A stretch of 64,000 nucleotides of DNA from Colius striatus (taxonomy: Eukaryota > Chordata > Aves > Coliiformes > Coliidae), in assembly GCF_028858725.1 (NCBI RefSeq), contig NC_084767.1, forward strand, positions 17,375,895 through 17,439,894. Direction: 5' to 3'. The position numbers were made by a program, and so were the translations under genes. Numbering within the stretch: the first letter of the stretch is position 1; each line of letters opens with the position of its first letter. The notes below the pieces were generated by a model. The model had not been told where the DNA came from. It did not search any database and was given only the letters and a program-made list of their open reading frames with translations. Of the stretch, positions 63,697-64,000 are shown piece by piece.

Positions 63697-63798
63697 ATGG
63701 AGGAGAAGGTCTTCACCAAGGAGCTCGACCAGTGGGTGGAGCAGCTCAACGAGTGCAAGCAGCTCTCTGAGGGGCAGGTGAAGAGCCTCTGCGAGAAG
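63697..63798 (+). CDS. PPP2CA: PPP2CA coding exon 1 (protein phosphatase 2A catalytic subunit alpha), gene continues past the right edge
   Basis: Thirty-four codons, followed at once by donor GAGAAG|GTGAGG, encode the N terminus of the PP2A catalytic subunit: [10 protein letters not shown], then [19 protein letters not shown]. The residues favour the alpha isoform (KVFT and SLCEK); the beta isoform has KAFT and TLCEK. The neighbour UBE2B also agrees with PPP2CA. The start ATG has G at -3 and G at +4. PP2A-C is the metal-dependent serine/threonine phosphatase of the A-B-C holoenzyme, in cytosol and nucleus; the metal-binding core lies in later exons outside this window. Against the mammalian protein as I recall it, residues 2 (Glu for Asp), 14 (Val for Ile) and 26 (Gly for Ser) differ, which is notable in so conserved a protein. 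Confidence 0.95.
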
Positions 63799-64000
63799 GT
63801 GAGGTGCGGCGAGCGGGCGGTGGGGCCGATTCCACCGGCGGGTGAGAGGCTGCGGGGAGGCGGTGGGGGCAGGGTCCGGGTCACTGCGGGGAAGCGGCGC
63901 TCGGTGGAGGAGCCCGCGGGGCCGGGGCGGCTCCTCGGCGGGAAGGCGAGCGGCCAGGGAGCTGGCGGAGGTGGTGCCGGGCGGGAGAGGCGCCTCTCCG

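Larger units (their letters stand above)
62940..64000 (+). promoter_or_regulatory. PPP2CA: CpG island and promoter of PPP2CA
   Basis: CpG density rises sharply from about 62.94 kb and stays high to the window end, covering the 5'UTR, exon 1 and the start of intron 1. No TATA box is visible. Several GC boxes, an ETS-type CCGGAAG at 63402-63408, an NRF1-like CGCGCAGGCGCG at 63296-63307, a full CRE at 63474-63481 and a YY1-like GGCCATT follow in order. This matches the known character of mammalian PPP2CA promoters: GC-rich, TATA-less and CRE-bearing. Transcription probably starts just downstream of the CRE, but the exact site is not visible. Confidence 0.85.

Noticed and set aside
1-64000. CRISPR arrays, operons, tRNA or rRNA genes
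   Set aside because: The sequence is vertebrate nuclear DNA. No regularly spaced repeat array and no recognisable tRNA or rRNA sequence was seen, though I could not run a structure-based search.

Overview
The window is vertebrate nuclear DNA, almost certainly from a bird and probably a neoavian one. It has a 5'-intact intron-bearing gene (UBE2B), the first coding exon of another (PPP2CA), CpG-island promoters, several CR1 LINE fragments ending in the short tandem ATTCT(G/A)TG-type tail, and two long terminal repeats of kinds I recall from neoavian genomes. UBE2B next to PPP2CA matches human 5q31.1, which corresponds to chicken chromosome 13. The species cannot be named from the sequence alone.

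Layout. From 1 to 23.5 kb I see no recognisable gene: AT-rich non-coding DNA, a short CR1 3' end (4.8 kb), an old degraded antisense CR1 body (about 5.1-6.7 kb), a CR1 3' fragment on the minus strand (14.85-15.1 kb) and a well preserved CR1 3' fragment on the plus strand (21.3-21.7 kb). A CpG island at 23.55-24.4 kb has no assigned gene. UBE2B occupies 34.4 down to 26.6 kb on the minus strand. All six coding exons were traced with AG/GT junctions, and together they encode a full 152-residue RAD6-type ubiquitin-conjugating enzyme. Its promoter is a CpG island at 33.6-34.65 kb. A third CpG island at 37.5-38.0 kb is also unassigned and lies next to a possible minus-strand exon with a strong splice donor. 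From 38 to 63 kb the sequence is AT-rich and without recognised exons, interrupted by two solo-LTR-like elements (49.3-50.4 kb and 56.3-56.8 kb). The window closes with the PPP2CA promoter (CpG island, perfect CRE, GC boxes, ETS-, NRF1- and YY1-like sites) and PPP2CA coding exon 1 at 63,697-63,798, with the rest of the gene beyond the right edge.

Functional reading. The two real genes are housekeeping enzymes read divergently and 29 kb apart. UBE2B (RAD6B) is the E2 that works with RAD18 on PCNA and with RNF20/RNF40 on histone H2B. PPP2CA is the catalytic subunit of protein phosphatase 2A. In mammals CDKL3 lies between them, head to head with UBE2B, and CDKN2AIPNL lies just beyond the UBE2B 3' end. 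I could not find exons of either by eye. I found no CRISPR array, operon, tRNA, rRNA or clear novel protein system. The most useful follow-ups are the two orphan CpG islands, the apparent absence of CDKL3, and the amino-acid changes at the PPP2CA N terminus.
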